Of a stretch of 64,000 bases of DNA, positions 54,123 through 62,192 are shown in pieces. A model generated the notes under the pieces. The model was not told where the DNA came from. It was given only the letters and a program-made list of their open reading frames with translations, and did not search any database. The DNA is from Flammeovirga aprica JL-4 (GTDB lineage Bacteria; Bacteroidota; Bacteroidia; Cytophagales; Flammeovirgaceae), in contig NZ_JABANE010000004.1 of NCBI RefSeq assembly GCF_012844305.1, positions 1 through 64,000 on the forward strand, given 5' to 3'. A program made the position numbers and the translations under genes. The stretch's first letter is position 1, and every line of letters starts with the position of its first letter.

Positions 54123-55634
54123 TTACATCACATTCTTATCCAATACCATTTTGAAAACAAAAGCGTGATCACAAGGCTTGTCTTTTGGTAGTTCAATTGC
54201 CAAACCATCACCTTTTAATGACCATTTCAATTCTTTATTTGAGCCTAGTAATTGTAGGCTTTTGATTTTATTTTTCAAGTAGGTTTTATCTGTTCCTAAA
54301 CTTTTAATATTCAATTTTCCGTCTTTTGGCCAGTCCAATGCTATTGCATAAAGATTGTTACCGTTGGTTGTGAATCGAATATCTTCTGCGACTGCTTCTT
54401 TGTTTTTATGTTCACTCAAGTGACCTTCCTTGATTTCTTGAGGACCTTCACCATAAATCACCCAAGGGCGAGTGTCATAAATTGCTTCACCATTCATGCT
54501 TAACCATTGCCCCATTTCTTTTAAACGGGTCACTACACCTTCTGGAATTTCACCGTTGGCTTTTGGAGGAATATTTAATAATACAGCTCCATTTTTAGAA
54601 ACTACATCCACCAAAAAGTCAATTAATCTATTGGTTGATTTGTACTTAGGATCATCAATATCACACCATGCTTTCCAGTCTACAGAGTCATCCGTTAGCC
54701 AAACAAAAGGTTGCTTGTCTTTCATTCTTGAACGTTCTAGGTCAAGGACTGCGGTCCCTTTTTCCATGTCTTCGAACTTATAGGTACAAACTACTTCTTT
54801 GCCCCACTTCTGTGCATTGTTGTAATAATTGGCTAAAAACTGCTTTCTGTGTTTTTCATCAATGATGTCCATTCTGTTATCAAACCAAATAATATCTGGC
54901 TGATATTTTTCCATAAGTTCATCCAAACGGGCCAGCCATTCATCATTGAACTTTTTGTCTGGAAGCGGGTCACTTTTTACATCTGCCATAGTGAAAGTCC
55001 CTTTGGGAGTATATGGGCCATATAGACCTTCGTATTCAGGGTTTCCGGCATCTGTTGATTTATCCCACGTAGGGTACCAAGCGTACATCCAATGTCTATG
55101 GTAAGTGGCTATAAACTTCATATCGTATTTCTTCACCGCTTTCGCCATCTCCCCCACAATGTCCCTTTTCGGTCCCATTTCTTTGGCATCCCAGTGCGTC
55201 AATTCACTATCCCACATGGCAAAACCATCGGCATGTTCTGCTACAGGACCAGCAAATTGAGCACCAGCTTCTTTGAAGAGTTTTGCCCATTCATCGGCAT
55301 CAAAATGCTCTCCTGTAAACATTGGAATAAAATCTTTGTACCCGAATTTATCCAGGCTACCATATTTTTCCTCATGGTGCTTTCTGATTTTGCTTCCTTC
55401 GTTATACATATGGTGTGAATACCATTCTGTTTCATAGGCAGGCACTGAATATGGACCCCAATGGAAATAAATTCCAAATTTTGAGTTTTTCCACCATTCC
55501 GGTACTTGGTATTGCCCTAACGACTCCCAGTCTGCCTCATATTTTATTTCTTCTGTTTGCTTTGCTTTTTCAGTAGTTGCACACCCTGCCATTAATATAC
55601 CGAGCAAGGCACCTGTTATGTATTTCTTAATCAT
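54123..55634 (-). CDS. GH29 alpha-L-fucosidase/alpha-L-galactosidase, lipoprotein
   Basis: The 503-residue lipoprotein (lipobox LMAGC, Cys about 18) carries the GH29 barrel: PEWWKNSKFGIYFHWGPYSVPA, GPVAEHADGFAMWDSELTHW, and the nucleophile Asp in PDIIWFDNRMD (D252). VVSKNGAVLLNIPPKANGEIP is typical of the family. Most GH29 enzymes release alpha-L-fucose, but a porphyran-linked GH29 from Bacteroides plebeius is known to release alpha-L-galactose. With GH86, GH117 and sulfatases nearby, that second activity is an attractive possibility. It lies 23 bases downstream of the GH43-CBM6 gene on the same strand, so they form an operon. Confidence 0.88.
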   Translation of the reverse strand: MIKKYITGALLGILMAGCATTEKAKQTEEIKYEADWESLGQYQVPEWWKNSKFGIYFHWGPYSVPAYETEWYSHHMYNEGSKIRKHHEEKYGSLDKFGYKDFIPMFTGEHFDADEWAKLFKEAGAQFAGPVAEHADGFAMWDSELTHWDAKEMGPKRDIVGEMAKAVKKYDMKFIATYHRHWMYAWYPTWDKSTDAGNPEYEGLYGPYTPKGTFTMADVKSDPLPDKKFNDEWLARLDELMEKYQPDIIWFDNRMDIIDEKHRKQFLANYYNNAQKWGKEVVCTYKFEDMEKGTAVLDLERSRMKDKQPFVWLTDDSVDWKAWCDIDDPKYKSTNRLIDFLVDVVSKNGAVLLNIPPKANGEIPEGVVTRLKEMGQWLSMNGEAIYDTRPWVIYGEGPQEIKEGHLSEHKNKEAVAEDIRFTTNGNNLYAIALDWPKDGKLNIKSLGTDKTYLKNKIKSLQLLGSNKELKWSLKGDGLAIELPKDKPCDHAFVFKMVLDKNVM

Positions 55635-55657
55635 GATTTATTATTGCTTTAGTTTTT

Positions 55658-57616
55658 TTATTCAAATTTGACGTCTTTCAAATTCATCAAAAACCCGTTA
55701 TTGCCTTTGAATACAATATAGATTTTCTCGTTTTTAGCCACTTGAGAATTAATGTCTGAAGTAAGATTAGTCCAGTTTTGCCATCCCCCTGTTTTTTCAA
55801 TTTGGAAAGACGCTAAGAGTTCACCTTTTACATCACTTTTTCTGATTTCAACTACACCTCCGTTATTGGGTGTTGCTACACCAATCGTCACTTTCTGAGG
55901 CTGTTGATGGAATAATAAATTATTGAACATCAAGTAATCTCCATTTTCAATATAGCCCACATTTTTTCCTCCAAGTTTACATGATTCTGTCATCACACCC
56001 TCCTGATCAGAGAAGTTTGAAGCATCTATCCCTGCGAAGGCATCGTACATTTGTCTGGCTTTATCTGTACTGAAACTCACTACATCTCCACTTTCTAAAG
56101 CAGTCAGCTGATTGACTTTTTCACCATTGATATGTAAATCACCTTTTACCAATGCATCTTCTAAAAAATGTGGTGTTGCTTTATTGATTGCTTTCGCAGA
56201 ATAAACCACTCCTTGATTGGGTTGGAATATAATTCTTTGTTGGGCCTGATTGAATAACTCAATGTTTGAAGTCTTCCCCAGCAATACATCATTCTTTTTC
56301 ATGCATTGCATCCAATCCAACTGTAAAGTCTCCGTATTTCCTTTGAATTGGAAAGATAGATTTTGCATTCCTTTCGGTGAGAAATTCGTTTTTCCTTTCA
56401 CCAATCTCCACTCTCCCTCTTTCATGGCAGGAACTTCTAGCGTAGTCCATTTTTTTCCATTTGCTGAGATTTCAATTGTTGCTTTCGTTGTTGAACTTAC
56501 AAAAAGAGCCACTTGTGTAAACTTCTGTTTTTCAAAATTGATATCATGAATTTCTAACTCCGTAGCAGGCGTAATACGTTTCACTACCCAATTGATCGTT
56601 GCCGAATTGGTTTTCTCAACTTTTCCTTTTTTCAGCAGGCTATAACGGTCCACCTGAATCGCATCTTTGGCAAACAATTTCGCTATACCTCTTTGTGTTG
56701 CCTTTATCTCTGGGATATTACCATCTTCATCAAAAAAGATTCTGTCTGCACACATTGATCTTCTGTGCTTATTGCCAGAAATATCCATATGATGATAAAA
56801 CAACAACCACTCTCCTTTATATTCTACAAATGAATGATGGTTAGTCCAACAGCCGTCTTTCCATCTTTCCAGTACTTTTCCTTTATATTCAAAAGGTCCT
56901 CTAGGACTATCACCGACTGCATAGGCTATTTCTTCAGACCCTTCAGGAGCATGCGGGAAAGTAAAATAATACTTATTTTTTCGCTTAAACATAAACGGTC
57001 CTTCTTTATATTTTGAAGGTAACCCTTGTACTTTTTGAGGGGTCGTTTTAATCGTCTTCATATCTTGATTCAACTCCACAAAATACAAGTTTTCACCACC
57101 TCCGTAATAAAGAAAAATACTTCCATCGTCATCAATAAATACATTGGGATCAATTCCCTCAATTCCTTCTATATAAGACTCCTCCGGCGTATAAGGTCCT
57201 GTGGGAGTATCAGCTACCGCTACACCAATTCTTCTGAAAGTACTTTTATCTTTTGGCATTGCCGGAAAATAGAAATAGTATTTTCCATCCTTTTCAATAC
57301 AATCCGGCGCCCACATACCATAACTGTTCTCTTCTACCCAAGGCACAGTGTTGTGAGAAAGAATTTCTCCATGATCTTTCCAGTTTGTCAGATCCGTGGT
57401 AGAATAAACATGGTAATCCGGCATACAAAAACCATTGTTCCCTTGGATTTGAGCACATGTGGTATCAGAAGATGGAAATACAAATAAGGTATCATTCATC
57501 ACTCTTGCTGTTGGATCAGCAGAAAAGCGGTGTGTGATTAAAGGGTTTTGAGCAAAAGACGTTAACGCAACGCTTCCCCAAAACAGAACGATCAGAAAGT
57601 AAAAGTTTAGTTTCAT
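55658..57616 (-). CDS. GH43 glycoside hydrolase with C-terminal CBM6
   Basis: The 652-residue secreted enzyme (signal 1-22, TSFAQ) has a GH43 five-bladed propeller. The catalytic triad candidates are D34 in FSADPTARV, D156 in GIDPNVFID and E205 in YKEGPFMF. GMWAPDCIEKDGKYYFYFPA and WTNHHSFVEYKGEWLLFYHH are typical of the family. A middle beta-domain is followed by a CBM6-like module (about 525-652; YDAFAGIDASNF, GYIENGDYLMF, TGGWQNWTNL). GH43 members remove arabinose, xylose or galactose residues; the substrate is not predictable here. It is the first gene of a two-gene minus-strand operon with GH29. Confidence 0.88.
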   Translation of the reverse strand: MKLNFYFLIVLFWGSVALTSFAQNPLITHRFSADPTARVMNDTLFVFPSSDTTCAQIQGNNGFCMPDYHVYSTTDLTNWKDHGEILSHNTVPWVEENSYGMWAPDCIEKDGKYYFYFPAMPKDKSTFRRIGVAVADTPTGPYTPEESYIEGIEGIDPNVFIDDDGSIFLYYGGGENLYFVELNQDMKTIKTTPQKVQGLPSKYKEGPFMFKRKNKYYFTFPHAPEGSEEIAYAVGDSPRGPFEYKGKVLERWKDGCWTNHHSFVEYKGEWLLFYHHMDISGNKHRRSMCADRIFFDEDGNIPEIKATQRGIAKLFAKDAIQVDRYSLLKKGKVEKTNSATINWVVKRITPATELEIHDINFEKQKFTQVALFVSSTTKATIEISANGKKWTTLEVPAMKEGEWRLVKGKTNFSPKGMQNLSFQFKGNTETLQLDWMQCMKKNDVLLGKTSNIELFNQAQQRIIFQPNQGVVYSAKAINKATPHFLEDALVKGDLHINGEKVNQLTALESGDVVSFSTDKARQMYDAFAGIDASNFSDQEGVMTESCKLGGKNVGYIENGDYLMFNNLLFHQQPQKVTIGVATPNNGGVVEIRKSDVKGELLASFQIEKTGGWQNWTNLTSDINSQVAKNEKIYIVFKGNNGFLMNLKDVKFE

Positions 57617-57965
57617 GCTGTATTTAATAATTCATTAATTCATAACTAAAGAAAAGTAAAGTACACGGAGGTTATGATGTCAAATTAAAAAATCAATTAA
57701 GAACTACATCTCCCCGCGTACTTTTTCTATTTCTCACTTCCAATTACCTACTATTCCTTAAGATAGACCCGAAAGAATTAATATGAAATTTAGTAATTTC
57801 TTAAATGCAGATTTTACCCCCCTTATTTCATTGAAATATCTCCCCGATGTATAAAAAAAGAAGCTTCCAAAAACTGTTTAAACAGTCTATGAAAGCTTCA
57901 TAATTTAGAAAGCAAGTGATCTATAAGTGTCTACTGATGATTGTGAAATCTATAAAATAACAATA
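57617..57965. other. Intergenic region upstream of GH43-CBM6 with OYE terminator
   Basis: No gene is seen. It contains the minus-strand terminator at 57851-57899 and, on the plus strand, C-tract motifs (ATCTCCCC near 57708 and 57838, CCCCCC at 57817-57822). These resemble the tracts upstream of the GH3 and PKD genes and may be regulatory. Confidence 0.45.
57851..57899 (-). terminator. Intrinsic terminator after the old-yellow-enzyme gene
   Basis: On the minus strand GAAGCTT (57893-57899) pairs with AAGCTTC (57860-57866), with a palindromic ACTGTTTAAACAGT inside, followed by seven T residues. Confidence 0.75.
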
Positions 57966-59045
57966 TTAATGGGCTACAGCCACCGTGTAGTCTGTATACC
58001 CTTTTTCTCCCGGAGTGTAGAAAGTATCAAAGTCCGGTGTAGCAATTTCAGCGTTTTCTTTTAAGCGTTCCACTAAATCAGGGTTCGCAATAAACGGCCT
58101 TCCAAAAGCGACTAAATCTCCCTCTTCTGCTTCCAAAATACCTTCTGCCTTTTCTTTATCCAAACCACCGCTTGAGATAAAAGTACTTTTAAAAGCAGAC
58201 TTCAATTTCTGTTTAATTGATTTTGGTACTTCAGGAGCCCCCATTCCGCTGTGGTCTACAATGTGAAGATACAAAATATCTAGCTCATTTAAAGCATCCA
58301 CTAATGCTAAATATTGCTCATCGATGCCTTCAAATGGTGCTAAATCATTAAATACACCATAAGGGGAAATTCTAATACCTACTTTATCAGCACCAATCGC
58401 TTCGACTACACCTTTAGCCACTTCAACCGCAAAACGATTTCTGTTTTCTGGACTTCCTCTGTACTCATCTGTTCTTTGGTTTGTAATAGGGCTCAAAAAC
58501 TGATTGATCAAATAGCCATTTGCACCGTGTAATTCAACACCGTCCATACCACTTTCGATAGCGTTTTTAGATGCAGATACAAACTCCTGTATCGCCTCTT
58601 TGATATCTGCTGAAGTCATTTCCTCTGGAACCGGATAAGGTTTATTTCCCTCTTGATCCGTGTACATTTCTCCACTCAACGCAATGGCTGAAGGTGCTAC
58701 AATTCTAGCATCAGTTTCCATATTCAAAGGATGAGAAACACGTCCCGTATGCATCAACTGCACAAAGATTTTTCCTCCTTTATCATGAACAGCTTGGGTT
58801 ACTTTTTTCCATCCTTCCACTTGTTCAGAAGAATAAATACCAGGAATACGAGCGTACCCCAGTCCATTTTTAGAAGGTGCCGTCCCTTCTGTAATAATTA
58901 AACCTGCAGACGCTCTTTGAGCATAATACTCTGCCATAAGATCTGTTGGAATGTTGTTTTCTGCTCTACAACGTGTCATTGGAGCCATCACAACTCTGTT
59001 TTTTAGTGCTAATGGGCCTAAAGAATAGGAAGAAAATAGTTTCAT
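57966..59045 (-). CDS. Old-yellow-enzyme family NAD(P)H:flavin oxidoreductase (alkene reductase)
   Basis: The 359-residue cytoplasmic FMN enzyme begins LGPLALKNRVVMAPMTRCRA. The substrate-binding His/Asn pair lies in GVELHGANGYLINQFLSP (H173, N176). FVQLMHTGRVSHP, RISPYGVFNDL and VAFGRPFIANPDLVERL match the NemA/OYE group, which reduces activated alkenes such as N-ethylmaleimide, nitrate esters and enones. Length is normal for the family. The role is detoxification or redox metabolism, with no direct link to polysaccharide use. It stands alone, with its own terminator, and miniature-element copy D lies upstream. Confidence 0.92.
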   Translation of the reverse strand: MKLFSSYSLGPLALKNRVVMAPMTRCRAENNIPTDLMAEYYAQRASAGLIITEGTAPSKNGLGYARIPGIYSSEQVEGWKKVTQAVHDKGGKIFVQLMHTGRVSHPLNMETDARIVAPSAIALSGEMYTDQEGNKPYPVPEEMTSADIKEAIQEFVSASKNAIESGMDGVELHGANGYLINQFLSPITNQRTDEYRGSPENRNRFAVEVAKGVVEAIGADKVGIRISPYGVFNDLAPFEGIDEQYLALVDALNELDILYLHIVDHSGMGAPEVPKSIKQKLKSAFKSTFISSGGLDKEKAEGILEAEEGDLVAFGRPFIANPDLVERLKENAEIATPDFDTFYTPGEKGYTDYTVAVAH

Positions 59046-59139
59046 GTTTATATTATTCGTTTCTACGTGTATTGTTCAAACAAATATAACGAAATATTTG
59101 AAATATGAAAAGGAAATTGGTGGTGTTTACAAAGAATTA

Positions 59140-59487
59140 ATCTAACTAAATCTTCGTCACCTTTCAATCGACATTTCTACAAGGTTTTCATGTTCTACTT
59201 TCAAGCTCCCTTCTTCTTCGTTTTTGTCTTAGAACAAAAAGAAGCAAAAAATTCAAGGCTTAGAAGTCAAAAGCTAAATTCCATTCCTCTCACCTAAATG
59301 ATTTTAAACTCGCTTTGCTCAAACAAAAAAATCATTTTTAACGGCTCATTCCATGAAATTCTTAACGCTTTTCCCTTCAAGGCCGGGGATGTACTGCCAG
59401 ACGAATTGGGTAGAAAACACTCAAGCGCAAGGTTCATTTGTATCCTACAGCTTATCAGAGATCTCCTGATTTCTAAATACTATTAAA
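59140..59487. repeat. Miniature inverted-repeat element, copy D
   Basis: It is about 350 bases long, in the same orientation as copy A, nearly full length but with decayed ends (left end AACTAAATCTTCGTCA; right end CTCCTGATTTCTAAATACTATT). The conserved interior includes CTACTTTCAAGCTCCC, TTAACGGCTCATTCC and CCTTCAAGGCCGGGG. Confidence 0.7.
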
Positions 59488-59590
59488 ATTCTCCCCTTCT
59501 TTTAAGATTAATTATTAGCGGGTCTGATTTTGAATTGAATTATCTTTATGTAATAGATGGGGAACGGAAAACAAGGCTAAATTACGTAAA

Positions 59591-59768
59591 CCATGACTGA
59601 AGTCATGGGCTTTTGGGAAGCTATCCTTCTTTTCGATATTCGTAATAAATTTGATGTCTTTCAAAGGTTTATAGGGTTTTATTATTTTCTAAAATCAGAC
59701 AGATCAACTGTTATGATCAAAAATATAAGGTGAGATATCTTCCCAAAAGACCATAATTTCAATTATGG
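59591..59768. repeat. REP-like element with terminal hairpins, copy 2
   Basis: It has the same plan as 33134-33315: left hairpin CCATGACT-GA-AGTCATGG (59591-59608), inner pair CTTTTGGGAAG (59610-59620) and CTTCCCAAAAG (59739-59749), right hairpin CCATAATT-TC-AATTATGG (59751-59768). The ends and the adjacent CTATCCTTCTTTTCGA are conserved, the centre is not. Confidence 0.7.
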
Positions 59769-59868
59769 GTCTACGAAAAGATAGACTATAATAATTTTAT
59801 GTAATACGACACCTATTTTCTTGTGCCCTCCTACTTCAATAATAAACAACTTTTAAAAAATAAATGAA

Positions 59869-61491
59869 ATGAAACTAAAAGCACTTTTTTTCTTACTACT
59901 AATTGTTGGATCAAACTTCAGTATTTTTGGCCAAGAGCCACCGCAAACTTTTAAGAATCCAATCATAAGCGGTTATCATCCCGATCCATCCATCTGTAGA
60001 GTGGGTGAAGATTATTACCTTGTCAACTCCTCTTTTACATGGTTTCCAGGGCTTCCAATATATCATAGTAAAGATCTTGTGAACTGGGAACAGATAGGCA
60101 ATGCTGTCACAGACCCTGAACATTATGATTTTGATGGTTTAAAAGATAAACTAGGTTTATTTGCCCCTACTATTCGTCATCATGAAGGGGTATTCTACAT
60201 TATCAATACGTGTGTGGGTTGTAAAATGAATTTTTACATAACGGCAAAAGACCCTGCAGGACCTTGGTCTGATCCGGTATGGCTTCCTGATGCTCCGGGT
60301 ATTGATCCATCTATTTTCTGGGATGATAATGGGAAATGTTATTACACTGGAATGAACGGAATAAAGGAAAAAGATTGGCCTAATCAAACAGTGGTCTACA
60401 ATCAGGAATTAGATCTCGAAAAACAGAAACTTGTAGGCGAAAGACATGAACTGACTTACGGTCATGCCAATAATGCTTCGTACACAGAAGGGCCTCACCT
60501 TTATAAAATCAATGGTAAATACTTACTACTTGTATCTGAGGGTGGTACAGAAATGAATCATGCTATGTCAGTACATCATAGTGATGATATCAACGGTCCT
60601 TTTGTTACTGATATTGTAAATCCAGTGCTTACACATAGACATTTAGGGAAAGATTATCCTTTGTACGCCATTGGTCATGGTGATTTAGTTCAAACTCAAA
60701 ACGGTGAATGGTGGGCCGTGATGTTGGGGAAAAGATGGAACCACGGCATTACTACTTTGGCTAGAGAAACATTTTTAGCAAAAGTAGATTTTGAAGGGCA
60801 AACACCTTTTTTCAATAAAGGTAAAGGAGTGGTTTTACCAGAACAGAAACGTCCTGATCTACCATGGACACCTGTTCCTGAAGTACCTATTGTAGATGAT
60901 TTTAATGGTGAAAATTTAGCCTTCAAGTGGTGTACGATTAGAACACCCAAAACTTCATTTTATACTTTAGAAGAGGGTAAACTGAAAGTAAAACTAAGAG
61001 CTGAAGTAATGGAAAACTTAGTCAACTCTTCACTACTTCTTCAAAGAATTACAGCACATGATTTTGAAGCCTCTACCCACCTTTCTTTCAAAACCTCAAA
61101 ACAAAATGAACAAGCCGGTTTAAGTATTTACAGAACCAACGAGAACCATATCAACCTTCTAAAGGTAAAAAATGAAATTGTATTGCTAGAATCTTTTAAA
61201 GGTTCTATTACAGAAATTGCAAGAGTACCTTACAAAGGAAAAGAGGTGGTTTTGAAAGCAGTGGCAAAAGACATGAAAGTACAATTCTACTTTGGTGAAG
61301 ATAAGTCTAAAATGACTCCAATCGGTGATGCAAGAAGCCTGATCGTTATTGCTGACGCTCAAGGCAATGCTCAATTTAATGGTCCTGGTGTAGGTGTATA
61401 TGCCACTAGCAATGGTGTTGCCTCAAAAAATATGGCTGTTTTTGATTGGTTTTCTTATGAAGGGAAAGAGAATGAAGAAGTGGTGGATTAA
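59869..61491 (+). CDS. GH43 beta-xylosidase-like enzyme with C-terminal concanavalin-like domain
   Basis: The 540-residue secreted enzyme has a signal peptide (1-21, FSIFGQ). The GH43 propeller has catalytic candidates D39 in GYHPDPSIC, D146 in GIDPSIFWD and E207 in YTEGPHLY. SSFTWFPGLPIYHSKDL and IGHGDLVQTQNGEWW are typical of the xylosidase/arabinofuranosidase subfamilies. The C-terminal beta-sandwich (about 345-535; PIVDDFNGENLAFKW) is the GH43-associated domain that completes the active site in such enzymes. The substrate is probably a xylo- or arabino-oligosaccharide, but could be another pyranoside. It is a single gene, preceded by repeat elements. Confidence 0.88.
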   Translation: MKLKALFFLLLIVGSNFSIFGQEPPQTFKNPIISGYHPDPSICRVGEDYYLVNSSFTWFPGLPIYHSKDLVNWEQIGNAVTDPEHYDFDGLKDKLGLFAPTIRHHEGVFYIINTCVGCKMNFYITAKDPAGPWSDPVWLPDAPGIDPSIFWDDNGKCYYTGMNGIKEKDWPNQTVVYNQELDLEKQKLVGERHELTYGHANNASYTEGPHLYKINGKYLLLVSEGGTEMNHAMSVHHSDDINGPFVTDIVNPVLTHRHLGKDYPLYAIGHGDLVQTQNGEWWAVMLGKRWNHGITTLARETFLAKVDFEGQTPFFNKGKGVVLPEQKRPDLPWTPVPEVPIVDDFNGENLAFKWCTIRTPKTSFYTLEEGKLKVKLRAEVMENLVNSSLLLQRITAHDFEASTHLSFKTSKQNEQAGLSIYRTNENHINLLKVKNEIVLLESFKGSITEIARVPYKGKEVVLKAVAKDMKVQFYFGEDKSKMTPIGDARSLIVIADAQGNAQFNGPGVGVYATSNGVASKNMAVFDWFSYEGKENEEVVD

Positions 61492-61510
61492 TTTATAATT
61501 GTAACTGGTT

Positions 61511-61648
61511 CAAGTGTTAAGCGATAGCATCACTTGAAATTACTTATTGTCTCCTGATTTCGAAATGAATATAAATATGTTTTAAATTCGAAATCAGGAG
61601 ACTTTGCCAATATGTCATCACCAATGGTACCTATGTGCTTAACACTTG
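61511..61648. repeat. Nested inverted-repeat element
   Basis: Outer arms CAAGTGTTAAGC (61511-61522) and GCTTAACACTTG (61637-61648) enclose a perfect 16-base inner pair (GTCTCCTGATTTCGAA at 61549-61564, complement at 61587-61602). The inner part resembles the CTCCTGATTTC end of the miniature elements. It has no T tract directly after it. It is likely a small mobile palindrome that may also act as a transcript end for GH43. Confidence 0.65.
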
Positions 61649-61660
61649 TGATATAACAAT

Positions 61661-61686
61661 AAAAAAAGACTGAGTAAAACCCAGCC
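61661..61686 (-). terminator. Probable minus-strand terminator after the small secreted protein
   Basis: On the minus strand GGCTGGG and CTCAGTC form an imperfect stem with a TTTTA loop, followed by seven T residues. It lies about 100 bases beyond the stop codon of the 116-residue protein. Confidence 0.55.
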
Positions 61687-61782
61687 CTTTATGCAATAAA
61701 ATTATGTTTTAAATTATTTCACCTAACTGCAAAGTCAAAAAATTACTGTGTTATTTTTAACTCTTTGCTCGTTTATGATTCT

Positions 61783-62133
61783 CTATTTATTACTATTATT
61801 TTTTCTATATTCCGCTAAAGCTTTTCTGTATTTTTTGTAGAAGTCTTTCCCTAATTTTTCTTTCACACCTTCCTCAAAAGCAGTTCTACACTCCCCTCGT
61901 GCCGTATTTAATCCTTCTTTGTCATCCGCATATTTTGCTTTAGATTCTTTGAAACAGATTTGACGATCTACCGATATTGCTACCAAAGCTTCTCTTTCCT
62001 CTTCTGTGAGTTCCATCTGAAGCTTGTCGATACTTCTTTCAGCACTCTTAAGGATTTTTGGATCAGTTGGGTCGTTTGATAATCCACTGAACAATAAACT
62101 ATACACCACAAAAAATAAGGTCGCTAACTTCAT
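61783..62133 (-). CDS. Small secreted helical protein of unknown function
   Basis: The 116-residue product has a probable signal peptide (MKLATLFFVVYSLLFSGLS). The rest is a charged, helix-forming polypeptide with two cysteines (RQICFKESK and ARGECRTAFEEG) that could form a disulfide. The size and helical character are loosely reminiscent of periplasmic Spy/CpxP-like proteins, but their LTxxQ motifs are not seen, so I do not assign a family. It lies 59 bases downstream of the GH88 gene on the same strand and may be co-transcribed. Confidence 0.65.
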   Translation of the reverse strand: MKLATLFFVVYSLLFSGLSNDPTDPKILKSAERSIDKLQMELTEEEREALVAISVDRQICFKESKAKYADDKEGLNTARGECRTAFEEGVKEKLGKDFYKKYRKALAEYRKNNSNK

Positions 62134-62192
62134 GTCTGTCTTGATTTGGTAAAAAAATGATTAAAAAATGTTTTGTCAGAATGTTATTATTC

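Larger units (their letters stand above)
59046..59868. other. Intergenic region with element copy D and REP-like copy 2
   Basis: No gene is seen. Miniature-element copy D (about 59140-59487) and the REP-like element (59591-59768) fill most of it. A short open frame at 59298-59486 lies inside the element and is not a gene. The last 100 bases must hold the GH43 promoter. Confidence 0.55.

Noticed and set aside
57026..57487. 153-codon open frame on the plus strand
   Set aside because: It is opposite the GH43-CBM6 propeller, whose catalytic residues are clear; this frame has no coding character.
59298..59486. Short open frame upstream of GH43
   Set aside because: It is part of miniature-element copy D.
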